Source of the DNA: Planotetraspora kaengkrachanensis | GTDB taxonomy: Bacteria > Actinomycetota > Actinomycetes > Streptosporangiales > Streptosporangiaceae | Direction of reading: 5' to 3' | Assembly (NCBI RefSeq): GCF_016862895.1 | Contig: NZ_BONV01000001.1 | Coordinates: 1-64,000 of the forward strand | Length of the DNA: 64,000 bases | Shown here: positions 44,152-52,617 of the stretch, piece by piece | Position numbering within the stretch: position 1 is the first letter of the stretch | How the letters are laid out: each line of letters opens with the position of its first letter | The notes under the pieces: model-generated | Database searches by the model: none | What the model saw: only the letters and a program-made list of their open reading frames with translations | What the model was told of the DNA's origin: nothing | Position numbers and translations under genes: made by a program

Positions 44152-45389
44152 GGAACCTCCGCCGTGATCGAAGTGGGCCCTCCGGCCGGGGACAGGACGG
44201 TCAGCTCGCCGTCGACCCCGCGCAGCCGCTCGGCCAGGCCGGACAGGCCGTGTCCCTTGGCGACGTGCGCGCCGCCGACGCCATCATCGCCGATCATGAG
44301 CATCAGCGTGTCGCCGATCCTCGTCAGCGTGACCGAGCACATCTCCGCCCGGCTGTGCTTGGCGACGTTGGTGAGCGCCTCGGCCGTCACGAAGTAGACG
44401 GTGTTCTCGATCAGCGCGGGGAACCGCTCCTCCGTCTGGACGTCGAGCTCCACCGGGACCGTGCAGCGGCTCGCCAGGGCGGCCAGCGCGGGTGCGAGGC
44501 CGCGGTCGGCCAGGATGGGCGGCGCGATGCCGCGCGAGAGCGCGCGCAGCTCGTCCAGCGTCTCCCTGGTGGCGGTGATCGCCTTGCTGATGGTCGACTG
44601 GGCGGCTGCCGCGTCCTTCTCCAGCTCGCGCTGCGCCCGGGACAGCTCCATGGCCAGGTGGACGAGGCGTTGCTGCGGCCCGTCGTGGATGTCCCGCTCC
44701 AGCCTGCGCAGGGCGTTCGCCTCGGCGTAGGCGGCGGCGTTGCGCCCCTCGGTCAGGTCCTCGATGCGCTCCTGCAGCTGGGCGACGCCGGTCAGCAGCG
44801 ACCTGCCGAGCAATGCCTGGAGCAGCGCGCACCCGCGGACGACCGGGTACAGCGTCAGCGCCGCGACGACGCCGAGGAACACGTTCATCAGGCTCTCGGG
44901 CACGTACCCGTGCCCGAACCCGAGCAGCTCGGCGAGTCCCTGGTTGTCCGGGATGTTCGCGAACAGCCATCCGTAGAGCGGATAGGTCACTCCGGCGATC
45001 GCCGCCGACCACCACGCGACGATCACGCAGAAGGTCGCGGTGGCGACGGGGAACACCACCAGGGCGTGCAGGATGTCGAGCCACGGCTGGGCGCCGGCGA
45101 GCGGCGTCAGCGTCCTGCGGATCCAGTTCGCACCGGGCGGGGACTGGGGGTAGCGGGGCCTGGGCACCTCCGCGCCCAGGACGCCGCGGATCCGGATCCG
45201 CTCGATTTCGCCCATCCCCCGCGCCGCGAGAGCGGTCAGCACGAGGACGGGCACGCCGATCCAGACGACCAGCAGGCTGGAGCCCACGGACAGACCCGTC
45301 ACGACCAGGAGGAACGCGAGGACCGCGAGGGGGAACCCCACGAGGAGGTAGGCGGTGTCCCCGGCGAGCCGGGAGAGAAGTCTTCGCAT
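44142..45389 (-). CDS. Membrane sensor histidine kinase (NarL-partner type)
   Basis: The 415-residue kinase has four to six N-terminal membrane helices with no large extracellular domain. A HisKA_3 dimerisation domain follows with the phospho-acceptor in LERDIHDGPQQRLVHLAMEL, then an ATPase domain (TAEALTNVAKHSRAE; IGDDGVGGA; GHGLSGLAERLRG). Such intramembrane-sensing kinases often watch the envelope. ATG 45389 is chosen because the membrane part begins there; upstream sequence in the same frame is a non-coding leader. It is the first gene of the pair. Confidence 0.9.
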   Translation of the reverse strand: MRRLLSRLAGDTAYLLVGFPLAVLAFLLVVTGLSVGSSLLVVWIGVPVLVLTALAARGMGEIERIRIRGVLGAEVPRPRYPQSPPGANWIRRTLTPLAGAQPWLDILHALVVFPVATATFCVIVAWWSAAIAGVTYPLYGWLFANIPDNQGLAELLGFGHGYVPESLMNVFLGVVAALTLYPVVRGCALLQALLGRSLLTGVAQLQERIEDLTEGRNAAAYAEANALRRLERDIHDGPQQRLVHLAMELSRAQRELEKDAAAAQSTISKAITATRETLDELRALSRGIAPPILADRGLAPALAALASRCTVPVELDVQTEERFPALIENTVYFVTAEALTNVAKHSRAEMCSVTLTRIGDTLMLMIGDDGVGGAHVAKGHGLSGLAERLRGVDGELTVLSPAGGPTSITAEVPCG

Positions 45390-45449
45390 GTCCCCAACGC
45401 TAGGCAGCCGGCGATCTCTGATCGATCCCGCGCCCGGGAGTGTTCCGGG

Positions 45450-45465
45450 TAGGGAATACCCTACT
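45450..45465. promoter_or_regulatory. Palindrome upstream of the two-component operon
   Basis: GTAGGG and CCCTAC face each other across AATA, about 60 bases before the kinase start. A dimeric LuxR-type regulator could bind here. The right arm abuts the duplicated der tail. Confidence 0.45.
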
Positions 45466-45511
45466 TCCCCCGCTTCTCCCTGATCCTCATCGTGACCTCG
45501 ATGGGCGGACC
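45461..45511 (-). pseudogene. Duplicated remnant of the der 3' end
   Basis: The minus strand reads GPPIEVTMRIREKRGK and a stop, matching the genuine Der C-terminus ([17 protein letters not shown]) encoded 192 bases away. Over a 38-base core the two copies agree at 35 positions. Nothing of the rest of Der precedes it. The copy is untranslated as it stands. Confidence 0.75.
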
Positions 45512-45587
45512 GGAGAGGTTCCGCAATGACAGTGATGAGGCGCTGGTCGGCTGTGAGCCGTCCTCGAATGTGCTCCCGCATAGGAGC

Positions 45588-45616
45588 GGCGCCGGTTCAC
45601 ACGGTGAACCGGCGCC
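45588..45616 (-). terminator. Hairpin after der
   Basis: GGCGCCGGTTCAC (45588-45600) pairs perfectly with 45604-45616 around ACG. It lies 36 bases past the der stop on the minus strand. Confidence 0.75.
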
Positions 45617-45652
45617 CTCCCGAGGGTCCGCACAGGAATCTCCGGCGGCGAC

Positions 45653-47113
45653 CTACTTCTTCTTGCGCCTTTCCCTGATCTTCATCGTGACCTCGATGGG
45701 CGAACCGGCGAAGCCGAACTCCTCGCGGAGCTTCCGCTCGAGGAAGCGGCGGTAGGTCTCCTCGAGGAACCCCGAGGTGAACAGCACGAACTTCGGCGGC
45801 TCGGTGGACGCCTGGGTGGCGAACAGGATCTTGGGCTGCTTGCCCGAGCGCACCGGCGGCGGCGTGGCCCGCAGCAGGTCGGTGAAGAACTGGTTGAGCC
45901 TGCCGGTCGGAACGCGCGTGCCCCACGAGTCCAGGGCCCGTTCGATGGCCGGCACCAGCTTCTCGACGTTGCGGCCGGTCTTGGCGGAGATGTTGACCCG
46001 CAGCGCCCACGGTGTGCGGACGAGCTGGCGGTCGATCTCCTTCTCCAGGTAGTACCGCCGGTCCTCGTCGACGAGGTCCCACTTGTTGAAGGCCACGACC
46101 ATCGCCCGGCCTGACTCGATGACGAGGCCGATGATGCGCAGGTCCTGCTCGGTCAGCACCTCGGAGGCGTCGATGAGGACCACGGCCACCTCCGCCCGCT
46201 CCAGGGCGGCGCGGGTGCGCATGGCCGCGTAGAAGTCGGCGCCCTTCAGCTCCCGGTCACGGCGGCGGATTCCCGCGGTGTCGATGAAGCGGTAGGTCCT
46301 GCCGCCCAGCTCGACCAGCTCGTCGACCGGGTCACGCGTGGTCCCCGCCACCGGGTCGACCAGCACGCGCTCCTCGCCCGCCACCCTGTTCAGCAGGGAC
46401 GACTTGCCGACGTTGGGCTTGCCGAGGAGCGCGATCCTGCGCGGGCCCCTGTGCTCGCCGAAGGTCTGCGGCGGCGTCTCGGGCAGCGCGTCGAGCACCA
46501 CGTCGAGCAGGTCGCCGCTGGACCTGCCGTGGAGGGCGGAGACCGGCTGCGGCTCTCCGAGGCCCAGCGACCACAGCCCGGTCGCCTCCAGCTCCATCAG
46601 CTGGTTGTCGACCTTGTTGGCCGCGAGCACCACGGGCTTGCCGGAACGGCGGAGCACCGCACCCACGGCCTCATCCGAGTCGGTCACGCCCACGCTGGCG
46701 TCCACCACGAACAGCACGACGTCGGCCAGTTCGGCGGCGATCTGGGCCTGTTCCGCGATGCGCAGAGCCATGCCGGTGGCGTCCGGGTCCCACCCGCCGG
46801 TGTCGACCAGGGTGAAGCGGCGGCCCCGCCACGTCGCCTCGTAGGTCACCCGGTCTCTGGTCACACCCGGCACGTCTTCCACGACCGCCTCGCGGCGGCC
46901 GATGATCCGGTTGACCAGCGTGGACTTGCCCACGTTGGGCCGGCCGACCACCGCGACCACGGGGAGCGGGCCCGCGTCCGGCCCTGCCGCCTCGCCGTCG
47001 GCGTACTCGGACTCGCCCTCGGAGAACTCGCTCTCGTCGTAGAACTCGTCGAAGTCGCCGTCCTCGACCCAGCCGCTCTCGTCGCGGTACTCCCCCGTCA
47101 CGTCCCTGCTCAT
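45653..47113 (-). CDS. der: Ribosome assembly GTPase Der (EngA)
   Basis: The 486-residue protein has two tandem GTPase domains. The first has [14 protein letters not shown] and NKVD, and the second [16 protein letters not shown] and NKWD. A C-terminal KH-like domain follows ([20 protein letters not shown]). It acts in 50S subunit maturation. An acidic N-terminal extension of about 50 residues precedes G1, as is usual in actinobacteria. ATG 47113 follows GAGGAAGCG. It lies 26 bases after cmk, a conserved pair. Confidence 0.97.
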   Translation of the reverse strand: MSRDVTGEYRDESGWVEDGDFDEFYDESEFSEGESEYADGEAAGPDAGPLPVVAVVGRPNVGKSTLVNRIIGRREAVVEDVPGVTRDRVTYEATWRGRRFTLVDTGGWDPDATGMALRIAEQAQIAAELADVVLFVVDASVGVTDSDEAVGAVLRRSGKPVVLAANKVDNQLMELEATGLWSLGLGEPQPVSALHGRSSGDLLDVVLDALPETPPQTFGEHRGPRRIALLGKPNVGKSSLLNRVAGEERVLVDPVAGTTRDPVDELVELGGRTYRFIDTAGIRRRDRELKGADFYAAMRTRAALERAEVAVVLIDASEVLTEQDLRIIGLVIESGRAMVVAFNKWDLVDEDRRYYLEKEIDRQLVRTPWALRVNISAKTGRNVEKLVPAIERALDSWGTRVPTGRLNQFFTDLLRATPPPVRSGKQPKILFATQASTEPPKFVLFTSGFLEETYRRFLERKLREEFGFAGSPIEVTMKIRERRKKK

Positions 47114-47139
47114 CGCTTCCTCTCCCGATCCGGAGAGGA

Positions 47140-47808
47140 TCAGGCTCTCTCCTTGACGAGCCGCAGGACCTCGGCGATCACATCGTCCAAGGTCAGCGGC
47201 GTGGTGTCCAGCTCGATCGCGTCCGCCGCCATCGCCAGCGGGTCGGCCTTCCTCGTGGAGTCCAACGTGTCCCGACGCGCCATCTCGGCCTTCTGCGTCT
47301 CCACGGTGGTCCCGGTCAGCTCGGCCGTACGGCGCCGCGCACGGGCTTCGGCGTCCGCGGTGAGGTAGACCTTGACGGGCGCGTCCGGCGCCACGACGGT
47401 GCCGATGTCGCGTCCCTCGACCACGATGCCCCCACCGGGCAGCGACTCGGCGATGATCTCCTGCTGAAGGGCGACCAGCCGGCGGCGGACCTCGGGCACC
47501 GCGCTCACCGCGGAGACGGCTCCCGTGACCTCGGGCCCGCGGATCGGGCCGTTCACGTCGACGCCGTCGACGGACACGCCAGGCGTGTCCGGGTCCGTGT
47601 TCATGATCAGGGTCGGCTCGCCCGAGCGCCCTGTGATCGCCTCCGGATCGGTGAGATCGACCTCCTGCTGGAGCATCCACCAGGTGATCGCGCGGTACAT
47701 CGCACCCGTGTCCAGGTAGCGCAGGCCCAGCGCGCGCGCGACCCCGCGGGAGGCGCTCGACTTGCCGGACCCCGAAGGGCCATCCATGGCGACGACCAGA
47801 CCCGACAC
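47140..47808 (-). CDS. cmk: Cytidylate kinase
   Basis: The 222-residue kinase has the P-loop [11 protein letters not shown], the CMP-binding [10 protein letters not shown] and the [17 protein letters not shown] segment. It phosphorylates CMP and dCMP with ATP. GTG 47808 is chosen because AAGGAGAG precedes it by about seven bases; a longer frame to 47880 has no ribosome site. It forms an operon with der. Confidence 0.96.
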   Translation of the reverse strand: MSGLVVAMDGPSGSGKSSASRGVARALGLRYLDTGAMYRAITWWMLQQEVDLTDPEAITGRSGEPTLIMNTDPDTPGVSVDGVDVNGPIRGPEVTGAVSAVSAVPEVRRRLVALQQEIIAESLPGGGIVVEGRDIGTVVAPDAPVKVYLTADAEARARRRTAELTGTTVETQKAEMARRDTLDSTRKADPLAMAADAIELDTTPLTLDDVIAEVLRLVKERA

Positions 47809-47939
47809 GGTCTCTCCTTTGCGTTTCGCGCCCCTTCGAGCTGTCGACCCTGAGGCTACCGGGATTCGGCACCCAACCACGCATCGGAGTGTGGCCGCTC
47901 CCTACGGGAACCGGGCGGCGACGGGGCTCGCGCGGCCGT

Positions 47940-48569
47940 TCAGGGATTCCCGAGCAGCCGGGTCGACCTGTCCTCCTGAGCGAGCCTGCGCAGGGAGGCG
48001 ACGACGGTGTCGCCGACCGCCGTCCACACCACCACGGCCTCCGCGACGCTGTCGAGGTCTCCCCTGCGGGCGACCGTCTCGATCTCGGTGTCCGCGAGCC
48101 GCTCGGCGGTCTCCGCGTAGGAGTCCAGCAGCTCGAAGTAGTCGTCCTGGTCGAGTCTCCGCAGCGTGGCGAGCGCGTCGGCCAGCGTCCGGCGGGCCGG
48201 GTTGGTCGCTTTGACCCGCCAGCCGCGCTTGGCGATCAGCTCGTCCACCTCGGTCACGGCCTCGTCCCACGCCTCGTCCTCCACGTACTCCCGCGCGGGG
48301 GTCATGGCGTACTGCGCCTTGCCGATGGTGTCGAGCTCGGAGAGCCCCGCCGAGAACATCAGGCGGAGCGCCTCCCGCGCGGAGGCGATCGACAGGCCGC
48401 CGACCTCGACGAGGGCGCGGGCCAGCTTCAGCCTCTTGACGTGCGCCTCGCCGTACTGGGCCTGGTTGGGGCCCGTGCGCTCCCCGGCGGGGACCAGCCC
48501 CTCCCGCAGGTAGTACTTGATCGTCGGGATCGGAACGCCGGTGCGCCTGCTCAGCTCAGCGATCCTCAT
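47940..48569 (-). CDS. MerR-family transcriptional regulator
   Basis: The 209-residue protein has an N-terminal MerR HTH ([32 protein letters not shown]) and a long helical C-terminus without cysteine-rich metal motifs. It is more likely a drug- or stress-responsive regulator than a metal sensor. It is divergent from an MMPL transporter, whose promoter region contains repeated GGATAG half-sites; that transporter is its probable target. Confidence 0.88.
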   Translation of the reverse strand: MRIAELSRRTGVPIPTIKYYLREGLVPAGERTGPNQAQYGEAHVKRLKLARALVEVGGLSIASAREALRLMFSAGLSELDTIGKAQYAMTPAREYVEDEAWDEAVTEVDELIAKRGWRVKATNPARRTLADALATLRRLDQDDYFELLDSYAETAERLADTEIETVARRGDLDSVAEAVVVWTAVGDTVVASLRRLAQEDRSTRLLGNP

Positions 48570-48646
48570 CGTCCCTCTCCCTCACCGCAGTGCTCCCAGG
48601 ATAGGACCGGCCGCCGTACGGACGGGCGTGCGCGGCGCCCGGCGGC

Positions 48647-48713
48647 TTGACGCACGAAGCGGATAGCGCCACTATCCATAATATGGATAGCAATACTTTC
48701 CACTATCTATAAT
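48647..48713 (+). promoter_or_regulatory. MMPL promoter with repeated GGATAG/CTATCC half-sites
   Basis: TTGACG at 48647-48652 is a good -35. Half-sites GGATAG (48661), CTATCC (48673), GGATAG (48685) and CTATCT (48703) alternate in orientation, and 48673-48691 is a perfect 8+3+8 palindrome. CACTAT at 48670 would be a -10 at 17-bp spacing. This looks like the operator of the divergent MerR protein. Confidence 0.6.
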
Positions 48714-48726
48714 GAGGGAGGCTTTC

Positions 48727-50883
48727 ATGTTCGGCGATCTGGGCAGGTTCGCCGGCAGGCGCCGCCGGTGGATCATGGTGGGAACTCTGCTGATCATCGC
48801 GTTCGCGGCGGTCTGGGGAACCGGGGTCTTCGGCCGCCTCGGCGGCGGCGCGGGCTTCGACGATCCGGGCAGCCCGTCGGCCCACGCGGACAGGGTCCTG
48901 GCCGGCCCGCTCGGCCGCCACGCCAACGATGTGGTCGTCCTCTACGAGAGCGACCGGCTCACGGTGGACGACCCGGCCTTCGCCGGTCCCGTGCAGAAGG
49001 CCCTTGCCGGCGTGCCCCGCGGCGACGTCACCCGGCTCGACTCCTACTGGTCCACGGGCTCTTCGTCGTACGTGTCAGGAGACAGGCACGCGACGTACGC
49101 CGCGGTGCAACTGCGGTCGGCCGACGACCAGGAGCGGGTCCTGCAGCTGAGGAAGATCCAGGACAGTTTCCGCGCCGACGGCCTCACCGTGCGGTTCGGG
49201 GGCACCACGTCGATGACCGACCAGGTGAACAGGCAGACCCTGCGCGATCTGGCGATCGCGGAGGCGATCTCGATACCCGTCCTGCTGATCCTGCTGATCG
49301 TGATCTTCCGAAGTCTCCTGGCCGCCACGCTTCCGCTGGTCATCGGCCTCACGGCTGCTCTCGGTTCGCTGGCGCTGCTCCGGTTCGTCACGTTCTTCAC
49401 CGACATCTCGACCTTCGCCATCCAGGTCATCACGATCCTCGGGCTGGGCCTGGCCATCGACTACGCGCTGCTGGCCGTCACCCGGTTCCGTGAGGAGTTG
49501 TCGGCGGGTGCCACGGTGGAGGCGGCGGTCGAGCGGACCATGGCGACCGCGGGCCGCACCATCGCGTTCTCCGGCGCCGTGGTGGCCGTGTCCTTCGCGG
49601 GGCTCACCCTGTTCCCGTCGCGGTTCCTGCTGTCGATGGGCTACGCGGGGGCGGGCACCGTCGTCGTGGCCGTCCTCGCCTCACTGACGGTGCTGCCCGC
49701 GCTGCTCACCGCCATGGGACGGCGGCTCAACCCGGCCAGGGCGAGGACGGGCGACCCCGCGGCCGGACGGTGGTACCGGACCGCCCACGCCGTCATGCGC
49801 CGCCCATGGCGCAACACCGTCGTCATCGTCGTCGTGCTCGGCGCCCTCGGCCTGCCGTTCCTGGGCGTGAACTGGGCGCGGCCCGGCGACTGGGTCCTGC
49901 CGTCGAACGCCGACGCCCGCGTCGTCACCCAGGTGATGTCGGAACGGTTCGCCGCCGACCCGGGCAAGCTGGTCACGGCCGTGGTCGAATCGCCCCGCCC
50001 CGCCGGCCGGGCCGCCCTCGAGGCCTACGCCGCCCGTCTGGACGGCGTGCCGGGGATCGAGGGGGCGGCCGTCACGGGGACCGACGGCGGCCGGGCGAGG
50101 ATCACGCTCGGCTACTCGATGGACCCGATGTCCCGCGACGCCCGGCGCATGGTCGCGGATCTGCGCGCGGTCGCCCCGCCCGAGGGCGCCACGACGTCGT
50201 TCACCGGCATGCCCGCCTCCCGGGCGGACATCGTGGACATGGTCACCTCGAGGCTGCCGTGGATGGCCCTGTTCGCGACCGCGGTGTCGTTCGTGGTGCT
50301 GTTCCTGGCGCTCGGATCCGTGGTGTTGCCGATCAAGTCGGTCCTGCTCAACCTGCTCTCGCTGGGAGCGGCCTTCGGGGCGATCAAGCTCGTCTTCCAG
50401 GACGGCCTGCTGAACGGCCTGCTCGGGCTAGAAGCGGTCGGCGCCGTGGACGTCAACTTCCCCGTGCTGATCGTCGCGATCGCCTTCGGCCTCGCCGTGG
50501 ACTACGAGGTGTTCCTGCTGTCACGCGTCCGGGAAGAGTACGACCGGACGGGCGACGTGGCCGAATCGACGGCGCTCGGGCTGCAACGGACCGGGCGGGT
50601 CATCACGAGCGCGGCCCTGCTGGTGGCCGTGGTGGTGGGCGGGTTCGCCCTGTCCGGCATCGTGTTCATGAAGATGGCGGGAGTGGGGCTGGTGATCGCC
50701 GTGGTGGTGGACGCCTTCGTCGTGCGGGCCCTGCTCGTTCCCGCCACGATGCGGCTGCTCGGCCGGTGGGCGTGGTGGGCGCCCGCGCCGCTCGCCCGCT
50801 GGTGGCGGCGCCGTGGCGCGGCGGTGCACGGTCACGCGGTCCCGCCCTCCGCCAGGCCCGCCGAGGTCGCGCATCCGACGTGA
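48727..50883 (+). CDS. MMPL/RND-family transporter
   Basis: The 718-residue protein has the twice-repeated RND pattern: one helix, a large periplasmic domain (about 45-165), then five to six helices, then the same again. GLGLAIDYALLAVTRFREEL (first half) and AFGLAVDYEVFLLSRVREEY (second half) contain the proton-relay Asp-Tyr pairs. It likely exports a lipid or hydrophobic drug. ATG 48727 is preceded by GAGGGAGG. It is divergent from and probably controlled by the MerR protein. Confidence 0.9.
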   Translation: MFGDLGRFAGRRRRWIMVGTLLIIAFAAVWGTGVFGRLGGGAGFDDPGSPSAHADRVLAGPLGRHANDVVVLYESDRLTVDDPAFAGPVQKALAGVPRGDVTRLDSYWSTGSSSYVSGDRHATYAAVQLRSADDQERVLQLRKIQDSFRADGLTVRFGGTTSMTDQVNRQTLRDLAIAEAISIPVLLILLIVIFRSLLAATLPLVIGLTAALGSLALLRFVTFFTDISTFAIQVITILGLGLAIDYALLAVTRFREELSAGATVEAAVERTMATAGRTIAFSGAVVAVSFAGLTLFPSRFLLSMGYAGAGTVVVAVLASLTVLPALLTAMGRRLNPARARTGDPAAGRWYRTAHAVMRRPWRNTVVIVVVLGALGLPFLGVNWARPGDWVLPSNADARVVTQVMSERFAADPGKLVTAVVESPRPAGRAALEAYAARLDGVPGIEGAAVTGTDGGRARITLGYSMDPMSRDARRMVADLRAVAPPEGATTSFTGMPASRADIVDMVTSRLPWMALFATAVSFVVLFLALGSVVLPIKSVLLNLLSLGAAFGAIKLVFQDGLLNGLLGLEAVGAVDVNFPVLIVAIAFGLAVDYEVFLLSRVREEYDRTGDVAESTALGLQRTGRVITSAALLVAVVVGGFALSGIVFMKMAGVGLVIAVVVDAFVVRALLVPATMRLLGRWAWWAPAPLARWWRRRGAAVHGHAVPPSARPAEVAHPT

Positions 50884-50913
50884 CCGCACGCTCAGAGGCC
50901 GCACGCTCAGAGG
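50884..50913. repeat. Two perfect 15-bp tandem copies
   Basis: CCGCACGCTCAGAGG occurs twice in tandem directly after the MMPL stop, at the convergent junction with tyrA. Nothing else is recognised in the 116-base gap. Confidence 0.7.
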
Positions 50914-50999
50914 CCGCCGAGATCGCGACATCACCGGGCGGAGGACCGGTGAACGCCGAGATCACGACGTGGACGAGCGGGCGGCCGGGAGCGCGGACG

Positions 51000-52094
51000 T
51001 CAGGCGGGCAGGTGCCAGCCGCGCTCGCGCAGGCCGTCCGCGAGCGCGGCCGCCGCCTCCGGCTGGACGTAGAGCTCGGCCGCGCCGAGGGGCAGGCCGG
51101 GGGCGTGCTCCAGCCGGATGTCCTCGATGTTGACGCCGGTCTCGCCCGCCGCCTGCACGAGCCTGGCCAGCTCGCCGGGGCGGTCGCCGATGACGACCTG
51201 GACGACCGTGTAGGTGCGGGCCGGGCCGCCGTGCTTGCCGGGGATCCTGCCGGTCCCGCGGACGCCGCGTTCGAGGAGATCCGTCACCCCCGCGACGGCG
51301 GTGCCCTCGCCCGCGAACGCCCGCAACGACCGGGCCACGGCGGACAGGTCCTCAACCAGGGCCTCGAGGACCTCGGCGACCGGGCCGGCGTTGCCCGCCA
51401 GGATCCCGGTCCACAACGACGGGTCCCCCGCCGCGATGCGGGTGACGTCCCGCACGCCCTGCCCCGACAGGCCGAGCGCGGTCTCCGACGCCTCCGACAA
51501 CTGGGCGGCCACCGCCGCCGCGGTGACGTGCGGTGCGTGGGAGATGACGGCCACGGCGCGGTCGTGTTCCTCCGCGCCGATCCGCACGGAGTTGCCTCCG
51601 CACAGTTCGACCAGCTCGAGGGCCGTCTCCAGCGCCTGCTCCGTGGTCTCCGCCGAGGGGCACAGGGCCCAGGGGCGGCCGAGGAACAGGTCGGCGCGGG
51701 CGGCCGCGGGCCCCGACCGCTCCCGGCCGGCGAGCGGATGCCCGGCCACGTAGACCGACAGGTCGCATCCCAGCTGCGCGGCCTGCTCCAGCGGGAGGAC
51801 CTTGACGCTGGCGACGTCGGTGTAGACCCGCGCGGCGTCGTTCTTCTGCAGGTCGAGCAGTTGCTGTGCCACGAACCGCGGCGGCACGGCGATGATCGCC
51901 AGGTCCACGGTCCGGTCGGACGGCCACTCCTCCCCCGCACCGAGCTCCCGGGCGAGCCGTACGGCCGCGGCGTCGCGGTCGGCGAGGAAGACCCGCACCC
52001 CCCGCTGACGCAGCGCGAGGGCGATCGACGTGCCGATCAGCCCGGTTCCGACGACGACGGCGCTGCCGATCGTCGCACCCTCGATGGGAGTCAT
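51000..52094 (-). CDS. tyrA: Prephenate dehydrogenase with ACT domain
   Basis: The 364-residue enzyme has an NAD-binding start (VVVGTGLIGTSIALALRQRG), the catalytic region SHAPHVTAAAVAAQL with its conserved histidine, and a C-terminal ACT-like domain (VQVVIGDRPGELARLVQAAG). It converts prephenate to 4-hydroxyphenylpyruvate in tyrosine synthesis; the ACT domain suggests feedback control by tyrosine. Chorismate mutase is encoded 51 bases upstream, giving two successive steps together. Confidence 0.93.
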   Translation of the reverse strand: MTPIEGATIGSAVVVGTGLIGTSIALALRQRGVRVFLADRDAAAVRLARELGAGEEWPSDRTVDLAIIAVPPRFVAQQLLDLQKNDAARVYTDVASVKVLPLEQAAQLGCDLSVYVAGHPLAGRERSGPAAARADLFLGRPWALCPSAETTEQALETALELVELCGGNSVRIGAEEHDRAVAVISHAPHVTAAAVAAQLSEASETALGLSGQGVRDVTRIAAGDPSLWTGILAGNAGPVAEVLEALVEDLSAVARSLRAFAGEGTAVAGVTDLLERGVRGTGRIPGKHGGPARTYTVVQVVIGDRPGELARLVQAAGETGVNIEDIRLEHAPGLPLGAAELYVQPEAAAALADGLRERGWHLPA

Positions 52095-52145
52095 GGTTCT
52101 TGTCGTCCTAGCGTGCCTTCTCGTCCGGGCGGGCGACCGCGCCGG

Positions 52146-52505
52146 TCACTGGGCGATGTCCACCCGCAGGGCGACCGCGCCCCGCAGGTACACGTGCTGG
52201 ATGTCCTGGCGGGGCCGGTCGGTCTCCACGTGAGCCATCAGGCGCACCACCCGCGGCAGTGCGCCCGGCACGGCGATCTCCGAGGCGCACAGCAGGGGGA
52301 CATCGTGGAATCCCAACTTGCGGGCCGCGAGGGCGGGGAACTCCGCGGTCAGGTCGGGCGTGGCCGTGAAGATCACACTGATGACGTCATCAGTCGTGAG
52401 CCTGTTGCGCTCCATCACCGCGGTCACCAGTTCGGTCGTGCCCGCGATGATCGAGTTCCGATCGTCGCCGTCGACCTGGATGGCTCCCCGGATGGCCCGG
52501 ACCAT
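52146..52505 (-). CDS. aroH: Chorismate mutase, AroH class
   Basis: The 119-residue protein is the trimeric AroH-type mutase: VRAIRGAIQVDGDDRNSI, TELVTAVMERNRLTTDDVIS and ETDRPRQDIQHVYLRGAVALR, with the arginines and tyrosine that line the active site. It makes prephenate from chorismate for the adjacent dehydrogenase. ATG 52505 follows GGAGGGG. This non-fused class is typical of Gram-positive bacteria. Confidence 0.95.
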   Translation of the reverse strand: MVRAIRGAIQVDGDDRNSIIAGTTELVTAVMERNRLTTDDVISVIFTATPDLTAEFPALAARKLGFHDVPLLCASEIAVPGALPRVVRLMAHVETDRPRQDIQHVYLRGAVALRVDIAQ

Positions 52506-52617
52506 GTCGTTCCCCTCCCACCAGACTGCAGTGACGGGCGCGCTCGCCGCGGCCCATCACTGTGACCTCCCAGGACATTGTGCCCGACTCGCGAAGTTCG
52601 CCGCCGGACGGGCCGGA

